This document shows, piece by piece, positions 1-8,484 of a DNA stretch of 64,000 nucleotides (position 1 is the stretch's first letter; each line of letters opens with the position of its first letter). A program made the position numbers and the translations under genes. Source of the stretch: Streptomyces sp. ISL-43 (GTDB lineage Bacteria; Actinomycetota; Actinomycetes; Streptomycetales; Streptomycetaceae); NCBI RefSeq assembly GCF_018614195.1, contig NZ_JAGGOT010000045.1:1-64000 (forward strand), read 5' to 3'. The notes below the pieces were generated by a model. That model searched no databases, had not been told where the DNA came from, and was given only the letters and a program-made list of their open reading frames with translations.

Positions 1-99
1 ATCACCGGCATTGCTGGTCAGAGGCACTTTTCGCTTACCTGACCATCCGTCGGACAGCTCGCTTCATGAAAGCGCGAGGTTAAAGAACGCCGGCCGCGC

Positions 100-262
100 C
101 CAACCTCGACGAGCACGTGTCCGCCCTCGCCCCGGTCGGGCATCACACCGACAGGCAGTTCGCCGCCTACGGCCTCGACGCCAAGGCTGCGCATGCCATC
201 CGCGAGGAATTCACCGACTGGCACCGCGAACTCATCGACCTCATCGTCCATCTCCGCTCGGC
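100..262 (+). other. Coding-like remnant, C-terminal tail of an unidentified protein
   Basis: The plus strand reads as a coding-like stretch that includes LDEHVSALAPVGHHTD and AIREEFTDWHREL, then runs into DNA that codes for thiolase on the other strand. No start or complete domain is visible. The same tail pattern (AIR-EF--WHREL) closes the truncated ProC-like protein at 39435..40136, so both may carry the end of one unrecognised family. The protein itself is not identified. The abrupt junction near position 260 points to a rearrangement. Confidence 0.3.
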
Positions 263-605
263 TGATACCGAGGTGGTCGGCGATGTTCTCCGCCGCGTGC
301 CCCGCGTCCATGTAGGGGTCCGGCTGCCTGCCCGACTCCCGTGGCTCGGCCCACGGCGTGCTCCCTGCCTCGGTCCGGAAAGCCGTCAGGGCTTCGGCGT
401 CGGCGAACAGCGGGTTGTGGGTGTCCGACCAGGAGTCGCTGTTGCGGCCCCATGCCCTGGAGGGCAATTCGACACCGCCGACGAGGACGACGGCGTGGGC
501 CGCGCCGGCGCGTATCGCGTGGTACCCGTTGCGAATGGCCTCCATCGCGGAAGCGCAGAATCGGTTGTAGGTGGTGGCGGGCAGGTGATCGAGCCCGAGG
601 AGCAC
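260..605 (-). pseudogene. Thiolase (acetyl-CoA acetyltransferase) internal fragment
   Basis: About 115 residues resemble the N-terminal half of a thiolase. The pattern NRFCASAMEAIRNG contains the active-site cysteine, followed by the HAVVLVGGVE strand and a later AENIADHLGISR segment typical of the family. A thiolase is near 390 residues. Here both the first 60 or so residues and the whole C-terminal half are missing, and the left end runs into an unrelated plus-strand remnant. It is a non-functional relic at the edge of the RiPP cluster. DNA from about 606 to 927 shows no gene I can support. Confidence 0.6.
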
Positions 606-927
606 CCCCTTGCCTTGGCGCCGCCGTCGGTCGAAGCCGGATCGGACGTAACCGTACGACCCTCGGACTACACGATGTGATCTTCACGCGGGACGACCGG
701 GCGGGCGGGGGGAAGCTGTCGTCCCGGCTGGGCCTGGTCACGGCGGCGGTCGAGGCCACCGAGGACGTGGACCTGTACGGGTACCTCGTGGACCAGCTCT
801 CCAGAGGCGGCACGGCGGGCGTGGTGCCAGCCACTGATCGTGGCCGGCGCCATCAAGATCGCCGCTGAAACGGTGCCTGCTGGCGCTGGGCAGCGCACCT
901 GAGCCGTGGCAGCGACTCCGCGTCGGA

Positions 928-1764
928 TCAGCTCCCGGAGATGTTCGCTGTGAGCACGCGGATGGCTTCGCGGGTGTTGTCCGCGGCAAAGCGAACCTCT
1001 CGCACCTCCTGCGTCGGCTTCCCGGGCTTGGGCGCCACCGAGTAGGGCTCGCGCAGCTTGATGCTCAGCGTGGTGGAGTCGCCGATCGGCATCGCCAACA
1101 CCCCATCGCTGATGTTGACCGCCCTGCGGTAGCCGCTGTGTCGGGACGAGCGAACGGATTCGATGAGCTCTAGCGGAATGGTGATCTGAGTGAAGTGGGC
1201 GAAGCGCAGGACGATTTTGCCGTCGCCCACCGTGTGAGGGCGGATGGAGAGTGCCGCGATGAATCCGAGCACCCATACCGTCCCGTATACGGAGAGCACG
1301 AGCAGGGCGATGCGCACCACCGTCCATGGGATCAGCAGTTCGACGGCGAGGATCTCCAGTGGCACAAGGAAGACCATCACCCACATAATTGGCTTGATTT
1401 CGGAGCCATAGCTCAGGATCTGATGTCCTTCAGGCGCGTCGGGCTTCCGACGGATCCAGCGCCAAAGTGCACGGAAGAGTCCGAACTCCATCCCCATCGC
1501 TTTGGCGACGGGTGCTGGCAACACTGCGGACAGCGCCTGGTTGAGGGCCTCTTGCCCGTCGGCTCCCTGGCTCTTAGAGGCGCGGAACGCCCGCCTGGCC
1601 AGGGTGATTTCAGTGATGACGATCCCGGCCAGCAGGAGTTCGAGGAGCAGCCCCACCGCGACAGCTTCGCCTAAGCTGAACACGCCGGTCCATACAAGAC
1701 AGACCTGGGCGAGGACCACGGTGGGTGCCGCCCACCGGGCAGCGGTTGCCAAGAACTTCCTCAA
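928..1764 (-). CDS. Membrane protein at the distal end of the thioamitide cluster
   Basis: This 278-residue protein has an N-terminal pair of hydrophobic helices (about residues 12-55), a charged cytoplasmic-looking stretch, another pair of helices (about 120-165) and a C-terminal beta-rich soluble domain of about 110 residues. The best start is TTG at 1764, preceded by AGGTGAG at suitable spacing. I do not recognise the family; the tail resembles bacterial PH-like domains only loosely. It follows the protease gene after a 164-base gap and shares its strand. It could have a role in export or immunity, because no ABC transporter is seen in the cluster, but that is inference from position only. 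Confidence 0.6.
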   Translation of the reverse strand: MRKFLATAARWAAPTVVLAQVCLVWTGVFSLGEAVAVGLLLELLLAGIVITEITLARRAFRASKSQGADGQEALNQALSAVLPAPVAKAMGMEFGLFRALWRWIRRKPDAPEGHQILSYGSEIKPIMWVMVFLVPLEILAVELLIPWTVVRIALLVLSVYGTVWVLGFIAALSIRPHTVGDGKIVLRFAHFTQITIPLELIESVRSSRHSGYRRAVNISDGVLAMPIGDSTTLSIKLREPYSVAPKPGKPTQEVREVRFAADNTREAIRVLTANISGS

Positions 1765-1928
1765 CGTTACTCACCTGTCCTTGCGCGGGTGCTCGGTGTC
1801 CTGGCAATCATGGCAGGCACCTCTTCATGAGGAAGCGGATGTAAGTGTGTTGGTGGCCATATTCGTTCGCATAAATCAGAGCGCGGAGGGTGCACCGCAG
1901 AGAGATGACCCGGCCTCGATGGCGGCCG

Positions 1929-2756
1929 TCACAGTTTCACCCAGTCCTGTTCTACGACAATCCAGTGTTCACCGGTCAGTTGCTGTTCGAGGAATGCGTA
2001 GGGCAGGAGGCCGTAGCCTTTGTCGCCCCATTGGGTCCCCCAGCTGTTGCGCACCTGGAACGCGCCTCGCCCGGTGCCTCGGTCGTACGGAGCGGTGTCG
2101 ACGTGGTCGTCGTAGCCTGTCAGAAGGATGACGTGTGGCCCCACGGACTGCTCAGTCGTCATCTGTACGGGGATGACACCGCCATTGACCAAGGACATGG
2201 AGATCGAGGGGCAGAGCCGGATCTCCACGCTCACCGGGATCCCCAGGGCAATCGCGCGGCGGGTCAGGTCCAGCGCGCCTGCTCCGTCGGGGGTGGACAG
2301 TCGGCTGATTACGGGGTGTGTGCGCCGGGCGGTGGCACGGCAGTGCTCGGGTGGGTCTCGATCCACCCTGGTCAGGCCGTGCTGATCGTAGGGCCAGGCT
2401 GCTTCCTCGCACAGCCCGGATTCCGCCCAGGCCCTGAAGCTGTGTTCCAGCCGCGAGCCCTTGCGGTCGGCGGATCCCGCGAGTACGCGGGAGAGGCGGT
2501 AATTGAACAGGACCGAGCCGGTGAACTCCACGCGCTCAGCCCGGCGGGCGTAGTAGCCGGCTATGGCTGTGGCGACTGCGGCGGTGCACAGCGGAACCTG
2601 GCCCTGGTTGATCACGGGCGGCATCCAGCTGGACAGGTCCATGTGTTCCGGTGTCCGGCCGCTGCTCCACCAGGGGGGCTGGATCCGGGAGAGATAGGCG
2701 GCGTCGGCGGTCATGGTGTTCGGCGGGGTGTCTTGCCCTGTCGGTTCGCCAGTCAT
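1929..2756 (-). CDS. Papain-family (C1A) cysteine protease of the thioamitide cluster
   Basis: This is a 275-residue protein with the full papain-type active site. NQGQVPLC holds the oxyanion-hole Gln and nucleophile Cys57, GPH holds His208, and VRNSWGTQWGDKGYG holds Asn237. No signal peptide is visible, so it is probably cytoplasmic. From memory, a C1A protease is encoded in thioviridamide-type clusters (the tvaK position) and is the obvious candidate for removing the leader peptide, though that role is not shown by sequence. Its ATG overlaps the stop of the upstream oxygenase gene (ATGA), which suggests translational coupling. Confidence 0.85.
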   Translation of the reverse strand: MTGEPTGQDTPPNTMTADAAYLSRIQPPWWSSGRTPEHMDLSSWMPPVINQGQVPLCTAAVATAIAGYYARRAERVEFTGSVLFNYRLSRVLAGSADRKGSRLEHSFRAWAESGLCEEAAWPYDQHGLTRVDRDPPEHCRATARRTHPVISRLSTPDGAGALDLTRRAIALGIPVSVEIRLCPSISMSLVNGGVIPVQMTTEQSVGPHVILLTGYDDHVDTAPYDRGTGRGAFQVRNSWGTQWGDKGYGLLPYAFLEQQLTGEHWIVVEQDWVKL

Positions 2757-3613
2757 GCCCGGTCCTGCTTCTGAGTGGTGCCACGGTTCAGAATCGTCTG
2801 GTCGATCCGCTTCTGGCGGCGGGCTGCGGCGGCGTAGAACTGCTGCAGTGCGGCCCCATCGAAGTCCGATACGGGCCTGGCCTCGGGGAGGAAGGTGCCG
2901 ATGCTTTCACCGCGGACGAGGAGCGCGCTGTCCTCTCCCGCTGTGGGGACAACCTGCGGGCTGATGTAGTCGATCGCGAGGTTGAAGCGTCCGTTGCCTG
3001 TGTGGTTGGGACCTGAGCAATGGGCCATGGCCAGGTGATGCAGGCTGCACTGGCCGGCTTTGAGGACGACGTCGACTGCGATCGCCTCGTCGATCTCGAC
3101 GGCGATCTCCTCGCCGCGCATGATGTCTTCGAGGTTGGAACTGCAGAACCGGTGCGGGAGTGTGCCCTGCAGATGTGAGCCTCGCGCGTAGCGCATCGTG
3201 CCGTTGGAGACTGTTGTGTCGGTGAGCGCGACCCAGACACGCACTGCGTGCTGCTGAAATCCATCCAGCCCCAGATAGACGGCGTCCTGATGCCAGGCAA
3301 GCGAGCTTCCGCTGTGTGCCGGCCTGATGAAGAGGTTGGTGGACCACACCAGCAGCTCTGGGCCAAGCAGAGTTTCGACTGCGTCGACGATCGCGGGATG
3401 GTGAACGATACGGTCTGCCCACATCGACACCAGGTGGATCTTCGGGAAGGCGGCGTACCGGGCCAGTGCGCCGCCCACGGCGCTGACGGTCTGCAGATAC
3501 ATACGACAGTCGTCCACTGCCCGATCGGCTTCGGCCGGTGTGAGTGCGTCCACGGGGAAGGCGTATCCGTCCGTGCGGAACCTCTCGGCGAGGTCTGCGG
3601 CGACCGCGGTCAT
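2753..3613 (-). CDS. Phytanoyl-CoA dioxygenase-type Fe(II)/2-oxoglutarate oxygenase
   Basis: This 286-residue protein belongs to the PhyH family. The metal-binding HQD is visible in SLAWHQDAVYLG, the distal His in HLAMAHCSGPN, and the co-substrate-binding arginine may be in NGRFNLAIDY. In thioamitide pathways an enzyme of this type (tvaJ position) is thought to hydroxylate the histidine of the core; the reaction here is inferred from family and position. The chosen ATG at 3613 overlaps the TGA of the TfuA gene as ATGA. A longer upstream reading frame exists but runs through TfuA. Confidence 0.85.
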   Translation of the reverse strand: MTAVAADLAERFRTDGYAFPVDALTPAEADRAVDDCRMYLQTVSAVGGALARYAAFPKIHLVSMWADRIVHHPAIVDAVETLLGPELLVWSTNLFIRPAHSGSSLAWHQDAVYLGLDGFQQHAVRVWVALTDTTVSNGTMRYARGSHLQGTLPHRFCSSNLEDIMRGEEIAVEIDEAIAVDVVLKAGQCSLHHLAMAHCSGPNHTGNGRFNLAIDYISPQVVPTAGEDSALLVRGESIGTFLPEARPVSDFDGAALQQFYAAAARRQKRIDQTILNRGTTQKQDRA

Positions 3614-4305
3614 CAGACGGCAACCTCCGTGGCGAGCGCGCGCTTCCCGGCGGGCTCGGTGTCCTTCTGCATGGCGGTGAGCAGGGCGATGGCGTCTTCC
3701 CGCTTGGCGTCCGGGGCTTCGGGCGAGCGCAGGAACTCGGCGAGGCGCTGCCGGTCGGGCTCGTGCATGGTGCCCTTGAGCTCGTGCAGGGCGGCCGCGC
3801 TGGTGCGCTGGGGGAAGTACAGAGACTTGGCCGTTGCCAGGAACATCTCGGCGTTCTCCGTGCTCACGACGTCCCGGCGCAGCGCTTCGCTGATCGCGAC
3901 CCGGATGTTGACCATCGGTTCGCACACCGGACGCAGCGACTCGCTGTCGAACGTGATGGCAACTTCGTCGTCGTCCTCCACCGTGCCGGAGGCGTACATG
4001 TCGTAGACCGTGCCGATGCCGGTCATGCCGAAGACATCGAGTTCGGCAGCCCGCAGGGCTCCCATGCTGGAGGAGCCGTAGACCCGGACGCGGCGGTCCA
4101 TGGCCTTCAGGATCTCCTTGGGGGAGATCGAGAAACTCTGCAGGAACTTTCCGTCAACGATGCCGATACGTCGTGGCGGCTCACCCTGTGACATGAGGGT
4201 GTCGATGTCGCCGCGCTCGATGGGCGGCAGGAACTCGGCGTCGGGAAGGTACGCCGCCGCTTCCTCATGCGGCAGACTGGGGCCGAGGAACACGACCGTG
4301 CGCAT
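3613..4305 (-). CDS. TfuA-like protein, partner of YcaO in thioamidation
   Basis: This 230-residue protein has the TfuA core features: VVFLGPSLP at the N terminus, the GIVDGKFLQ segment, and VYGSSSMGALRAAEL with the following GMTGIGTVYDMY. TfuA proteins act with YcaO in RiPP thioamide formation, probably by helping to supply or deliver sulfur. ATG at 4305 is favoured because ACAGGAGA lies just upstream and the open frame beyond it does not resemble TfuA. The gene lies 14 bases after YcaO, and its stop overlaps the next start. The side-by-side YcaO-TfuA pair is strong evidence for a thioamide-containing product. Confidence 0.92.
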   Translation of the reverse strand: MRTVVFLGPSLPHEEAAAYLPDAEFLPPIERGDIDTLMSQGEPPRRIGIVDGKFLQSFSISPKEILKAMDRRVRVYGSSSMGALRAAELDVFGMTGIGTVYDMYASGTVEDDDEVAITFDSESLRPVCEPMVNIRVAISEALRRDVVSTENAEMFLATAKSLYFPQRTSAAALHELKGTMHEPDRQRLAEFLRSPEAPDAKREDAIALLTAMQKDTEPAGKRALATEVAV

Positions 4306-4319
4306 GGTGCTTTCTCCTG

Positions 4320-5672
4320 TCACTGTACGGAACCGGCTGTCCGAAGCTGCTGCTGAGCGGAGTGGATTGTCGCCAGCGTGCTGTTCCACGCCTGCGTGGC
4401 ACGAGGCCCGAGCTTGTTGCGGTCGACCGTCCAGGACTCGATGCCCGGCACGATGACCCGTACGACCGTGGCGGGAACGCCGGGCGCGGAGAGGTCGACG
4501 ACGATGGCCTGGTCGAGTCCGCGGGCCCGCAGCCGTTGCAGCAGCAGCCGGACGTCGGCCATGACATCCGTGCTGGGGTGCGACGCGACGTCCTGGAGCC
4601 GGACGGAATGGGCGGATGGCTTGATCGCCCACGATTCGGGATTCGCGCGGTTGCTGCGCCGCACGTGGTAGAGGGCCTTCTCCACGGGCTGACCGGGAGC
4701 GGTGATGTCCTCTCGCATGGCCTGGATGTCCACGACGCGGGACTGGGCGACCTCACTGATCGCACGGATGACCGCGACCTCGGCGTCCGGGTGGGTGCCG
4801 ATCCCGTGGTGGGAGCGGGAGAACGACTCGGCCACGAACTCGGACACCACAGCCTGGAAGCTGGGGATGCCGGTGGCCGAGGTGATGTTCTTGACCTCGA
4901 TGTCGATGCCGGCGTTGTGGAACTTCTCCATGAAGAACTGAGCACGCGGCGGGAGCGTCGACGGGTCGAGGCTGGGGTGGCGTTCCTGCGCCCACGCACG
5001 GATGGCGGCCCCGACCGGACTGCCCTCGGCATCGGCGGCGAGCTTGCCGAGCCGGTTGGAGATGAGGTCGGCCATCGTCCAGTCGTCGCGTTCGACGAGT
5101 TCGCACAGGGCGTGGCAGATGGCCTCTTCCAGGGAGTTGCCGGAGGCGATGCCATTGGTTGTGGAGACCGGGTAGCAGGGCACCTCGTGGTAGCTCATGT
5201 AGTAACCGGCCAGGAACTGCGGCACGAGCACGCTGTGCTCATGCATCAGGTCGTAGCCCTCGACCCAGGAGATCGGGGTATCGATGCTGTAGGCGTGGTG
5301 CAGCTCGAAGTTGCATGACCTGGGGTCGAGTACGCGACGCCCGGACGACTCCAGCTCGGGGTAGGAGGCGACCGCCGCCGGCCGCATGGGCAGGGAGGCG
5401 GAGAACCGTTCAACGGCCTCCATGATGGCCGACGTCTTGGCGTCGATCTCGGTGGCGCCCTTGCCGTTGTAGACGGAGATGATGTCGAACGCGCGCGGGA
5501 CGATGGCGTTGTAGACAGGTATGCCGACCCGGTCGAGACCGGTGATGTTGGCGACTCTGGTCACCCCAATCCGCTTGAGGTGAGGGGCCATGCGCGCGTA
5601 CGTGGCTTCGGCGGTGATCTCCCGGTGCGGGCCGTTGCCAGTGATCTTGGGGACGCTGGAACGCAGTTTCAA
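4320..5672 (-). CDS. YcaO domain protein, peptide backbone thioamidation
   Basis: This is a 450-residue YcaO protein. The ATP/Mg-binding motifs are visible as AIMEAVERFSAS and EEAICHALCELVERDDW, and other conserved blocks include YNAIVPRA and TTNGIASGN. YcaO activates peptide backbone carbonyls with ATP; with TfuA it gives thioamides. The start is TTG at 5672: AAGGAGT lies 8 bases upstream and the reading begins KLRSSVPKITGN, where family similarity begins. The longer open frame upstream is a shadow of the methyltransferase gene. It lies 37 bases after the methyltransferase gene and 14 before TfuA. Confidence 0.93.
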   Translation of the reverse strand: MKLRSSVPKITGNGPHREITAEATYARMAPHLKRIGVTRVANITGLDRVGIPVYNAIVPRAFDIISVYNGKGATEIDAKTSAIMEAVERFSASLPMRPAAVASYPELESSGRRVLDPRSCNFELHHAYSIDTPISWVEGYDLMHEHSVLVPQFLAGYYMSYHEVPCYPVSTTNGIASGNSLEEAICHALCELVERDDWTMADLISNRLGKLAADAEGSPVGAAIRAWAQERHPSLDPSTLPPRAQFFMEKFHNAGIDIEVKNITSATGIPSFQAVVSEFVAESFSRSHHGIGTHPDAEVAVIRAISEVAQSRVVDIQAMREDITAPGQPVEKALYHVRRSNRANPESWAIKPSAHSVRLQDVASHPSTDVMADVRLLLQRLRARGLDQAIVVDLSAPGVPATVVRVIVPGIESWTVDRNKLGPRATQAWNSTLATIHSAQQQLRTAGSVQ

Positions 5673-5709
5673 CGTAAGAACTCCTTGGGTGCCGTGTCTG
5701 CTGGGCCCG

Positions 5710-6927
5710 CTACTGGCCGCTGACGGATTCGATGTTGGATGTGCCGTCGCCGAAGTACCGGTAGGAGTAGTTGAGTTCCTGACCCGGCTCGACCTTGACC
5801 GCCTCGGGGAGTGCCCAGACGGCGGTGTACCAGTGGCTGCGGGCGCAGCCCAGCCAGGGCGCCGTCGACAGCGTTGTGCTGGAGCCGAGTTGCGCCTCGA
5901 AGTGGACGATGACGCCGTTGGCCTCGCCCGTGTGGCTGGCGGCGAGAGTGCAGTGGGTCTCCAGGCCGCCTGAGGCGTCCTGGTGGAGATCCACCTGGTA
6001 CAGCTCGGTCGGCTTGGAGAGGACATCCCAGGTCTGTACGGTCTCCGGGCGCTCGTAGAAGCCGATGGAGCGCCGGCTCTCGGCCTCCGCCATCGGGCTG
6101 AAGTCGATACCGAACATCTCCTTCCAGCGCGCGAGATGATCACGCGTGACCCGGTGTTTGTCGAGCACGGCATCCGGGATCCGGGCGAGGGTCGCGAACG
6201 CGGTCAGCTTGCCGGGGACCAGGCGCGGCGAGTCGTTGAGCAGTCGGCGCCGGGCGTCCTGGACGGTCTCCCAGATCTGCATGTCCAGTGCCTCGTTGCC
6301 GACGATGTCCGTCAGCAGGACATCGGCTCGCTCGGGCAGCTCCAGCTGCGGCGACCAGCCGCGGATGAACTCGATGCGGTCGGCCACGCCATTGCGTTCG
6401 GCGATTCGCTGAGCAAGGTGGACCATGCCGGCCGGTTCGACCGCGTAGACCTTGCGGGCTCCGGCCTGGGCTGCGGTGATCGCCAGGATGCCGGAACCGG
6501 TGCCCAGGTCGAGGACCACGTCCCCGTCGCGAACCGTCTCCCGGACGGCCTGCTGGAAGGCCGCCTTGCGCACTGGATCCTCCAGCATGGCGATGTGAAC
6601 GAAGGCCGCGTCGTAACCACCCTTGGGGAAGGGCTGGTTGCTGAACCCTTCCGTTGGCTCGGTGCGCAGCAGCCCTGCCTGGTGGAGCGAGACCACAGTC
6701 GCCAGCGCCTCGCGGGTGGCCCTGGGGCCTTTCAGACGCGGTCCGAGGAGGGTCAGCGCCTGTCCAACCGTGCGGGGTGTGTGGAAGAGATCGAGCAATG
6801 CGAGCGCGTCATGGCCGAACTTGAGTATCCGGCTCTCGTAGTGGACCTTCGTCTCGTTGCTGGTGTCGACCTCGGCGATGAAGGACGGTGCCCGGTGGAG
6901 CACGGTGTCAGGTGTGAGTTTCGGCAT
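5710..6927 (-). CDS. SAM-dependent methyltransferase (PRMT-like) of the thioamitide cluster
   Basis: This 405-residue protein starts with about 120 residues that include a short wHTH-like stretch. A class I methyltransferase fold follows, with motif I VLDLGTGSGILAITAAQAGA, the acidic strand YAVEP and LLTDIVGNE. The C-terminal 150 residues are beta-rich, as in protein arginine methyltransferases. In thioviridamide-type pathways this enzyme (tvaG position) is the expected histidine N-methyltransferase; the target here is inferred. ATG at 6927 is 7 bases after the upstream stop. The long extension in the open frame upstream is the shadow of the flavoprotein gene. Confidence 0.88.
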   Translation of the reverse strand: MPKLTPDTVLHRAPSFIAEVDTSNETKVHYESRILKFGHDALALLDLFHTPRTVGQALTLLGPRLKGPRATREALATVVSLHQAGLLRTEPTEGFSNQPFPKGGYDAAFVHIAMLEDPVRKAAFQQAVRETVRDGDVVLDLGTGSGILAITAAQAGARKVYAVEPAGMVHLAQRIAERNGVADRIEFIRGWSPQLELPERADVLLTDIVGNEALDMQIWETVQDARRRLLNDSPRLVPGKLTAFATLARIPDAVLDKHRVTRDHLARWKEMFGIDFSPMAEAESRRSIGFYERPETVQTWDVLSKPTELYQVDLHQDASGGLETHCTLAASHTGEANGVIVHFEAQLGSSTTLSTAPWLGCARSHWYTAVWALPEAVKVEPGQELNYSYRYFGDGTSNIESVSGQ

Positions 6928-6934
6928 CTGGTGA

Positions 6935-7540
6935 TCACTGTCCTCGTGGGTGGGCGGGTCGGCCAGCGGCCTTGACCAGGGCTGCGGAGATGGCGGGCTG
7001 GAAGTCGCCGAGCGAGCCGGCTTCGCGGCGGCCTTCGGTGAGCGAGATCCCCTCCTTGGGCTCGACGATTTCGTAGCCGTCCTCACGGAGCCGTTCGACA
7101 TTGCGGCGTACGGCTGGCTTGGACCACATGGCCGCGTTCATGACGGGAGCGATGACCACGGGGCACTGGGTGGCGAGCAAAGTGGCCGTCAGTACGTCGT
7201 CCGCGACACCGTGAGCAGCCTTCGCCAGGAAGTTCGCGGTGGCTGGCAGCACCACGAGTACGTCCGCCCAAGCGCCCAGCGCGACGTGGGCGGCGCCTCC
7301 GCCTTTGTGGTCCTCCCAGTCGGTCACGGGTGGTTGGCCAGTGACGGCTTCGATCATGCGCGGGCCCATCAGGTCGCGGGCCTGGGCGGTCATGATGGTG
7401 CGGATTTCCTCGACACCGACGGTGCCGCGCAGCCAGGCGTTCACATGGGGAACCGTCACGGCGGAGAAGGAACCACACACGCCCCACAGGAGCCTCACCT
7501 TGGCCAGGGCCTGTTGGGGGCTCGTGGCAAGGCCGGTCAT
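6935..7540 (-). CDS. HFCD flavoprotein, putative peptidyl-cysteine decarboxylase
   Basis: This 201-residue protein belongs to the EpiD/Dfp flavin-dependent cysteine decarboxylase family. The FMN-binding signature is present as LPATANF (PASANT-like), and the substrate-recognition motif PVMNAAMW matches the family pattern PxMNxxMW. The conserved His lies in a segment near residue 70. It should oxidatively decarboxylate the C-terminal Cys of the core, giving the thioenol that closes an aminovinyl-cysteine ring. Its ATG overlaps the upstream APH-like gene stop (ATGA). It matches the tvaF position of known clusters. Confidence 0.92.
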   Translation of the reverse strand: MTGLATSPQQALAKVRLLWGVCGSFSAVTVPHVNAWLRGTVGVEEIRTIMTAQARDLMGPRMIEAVTGQPPVTDWEDHKGGGAAHVALGAWADVLVVLPATANFLAKAAHGVADDVLTATLLATQCPVVIAPVMNAAMWSKPAVRRNVERLREDGYEIVEPKEGISLTEGRREAGSLGDFQPAISAALVKAAGRPAHPRGQ

Positions 7541-8484
7541 CCGCCGCTCACCTCCTCACCGGTTCCGACGGCGTTGAGGATGCCCGGCAGGGTGAGCTCG
7601 GCCCTCTGCAGCAGGGCGGCTGCACCCTGGGGATCGGATGCCGACCAAGCCCGCAATGCGACATGGTCGAGTACGTAGGAGGCCAGGTGGCTGGCGAGTC
7701 GCAGGTGCTCGTCGCTGCTCAAGGGGGCGCCTCTGGTCGTTGCGTAGCCGTCGACGGTGAGCCTGGCGCGATCCGCCTGGCGCTCCTCGCCACCCATGGC
7801 GGCGGCAGCCTGCACCAGGTCGCGCAGTAGGAAGGCGAGGTCGGTCATGGGGTCGGCGAGTCCGGCCTCCCGCCAGCCGAGCACGCCCGGCACCGGGCCA
7901 GGGACGCAGGAGCCAGTCGACAACCGCCCGTGCACCAATGCCAGGACAGGCGTGGCTGCCGGGCGGGACGCGACTGTGCCGGCGAGGCGGGAGATCACGG
8001 GTGCCGTGGTCGCAGTGAGACGGCTGCGGGCCGCTCGTATGCCCTCCGCAGCGTCCGGCGCCGCTTCCAGCCAGGCCGACTGGCTCCTGGGCCGTAACTC
8101 GGCCACGCTTTCAACGGGGATGGCGTGCAGGTGGGCGAGGAAGGTTCCGAGCTCACGGAATGCCCGTTCCACGACCGGCTGCGTGGTGGCGGGACGATCG
8201 TTGCCGAAGACGGTGTCGCTGACGAGACCGGGAGTTGTCACCGCTGGATAGACCGCGGTACGAGCGTCGGCCAACGTGGGGATCCGCGCGTACCGAGCTG
8301 CCGGGCTCCGTGCGATCGCCTCCGCGAGAGCACGGAGTCCGGCGGCGCCGAGATAGGCTGGTGCGGCGGCTGGGATGCTTTCCCCCCAGCGGTAACTGCC
8401 GTCGACCCGGATGCAGACGCGGGTGACGAACGGGCCTGGCAGCGCACGCACTGTGTGCGTGGCCCGGGGAGCGGCTTCAGTCAT
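7537..8484 (-). CDS. Degenerate aminoglycoside phosphotransferase-like protein
   Basis: This 315-residue protein has the overall layout of an APH-family kinase C-lobe, but the catalytic signatures are lost. LVHGRLSTGS stands where HGDxxxxN is expected, and LGWREAGLADPMTD stands where IDWExAxxGDP is expected. The first 60 residues lack a clear P-loop or nucleotide-binding lysine motif. A second APH-like protein is a standing member of thioamitide and class V lanthipeptide clusters. It could be a pseudokinase partner, a lyase or a substrate-binding subunit rather than a kinase. ATGA overlaps join it to both neighbours. Confidence 0.8.
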   Translation of the reverse strand: MTEAAPRATHTVRALPGPFVTRVCIRVDGSYRWGESIPAAAPAYLGAAGLRALAEAIARSPAARYARIPTLADARTAVYPAVTTPGLVSDTVFGNDRPATTQPVVERAFRELGTFLAHLHAIPVESVAELRPRSQSAWLEAAPDAAEGIRAARSRLTATTAPVISRLAGTVASRPAATPVLALVHGRLSTGSCVPGPVPGVLGWREAGLADPMTDLAFLLRDLVQAAAAMGGEERQADRARLTVDGYATTRGAPLSSDEHLRLASHLASYVLDHVALRAWSASDPQGAAALLQRAELTLPGILNAVGTGEEVSGG

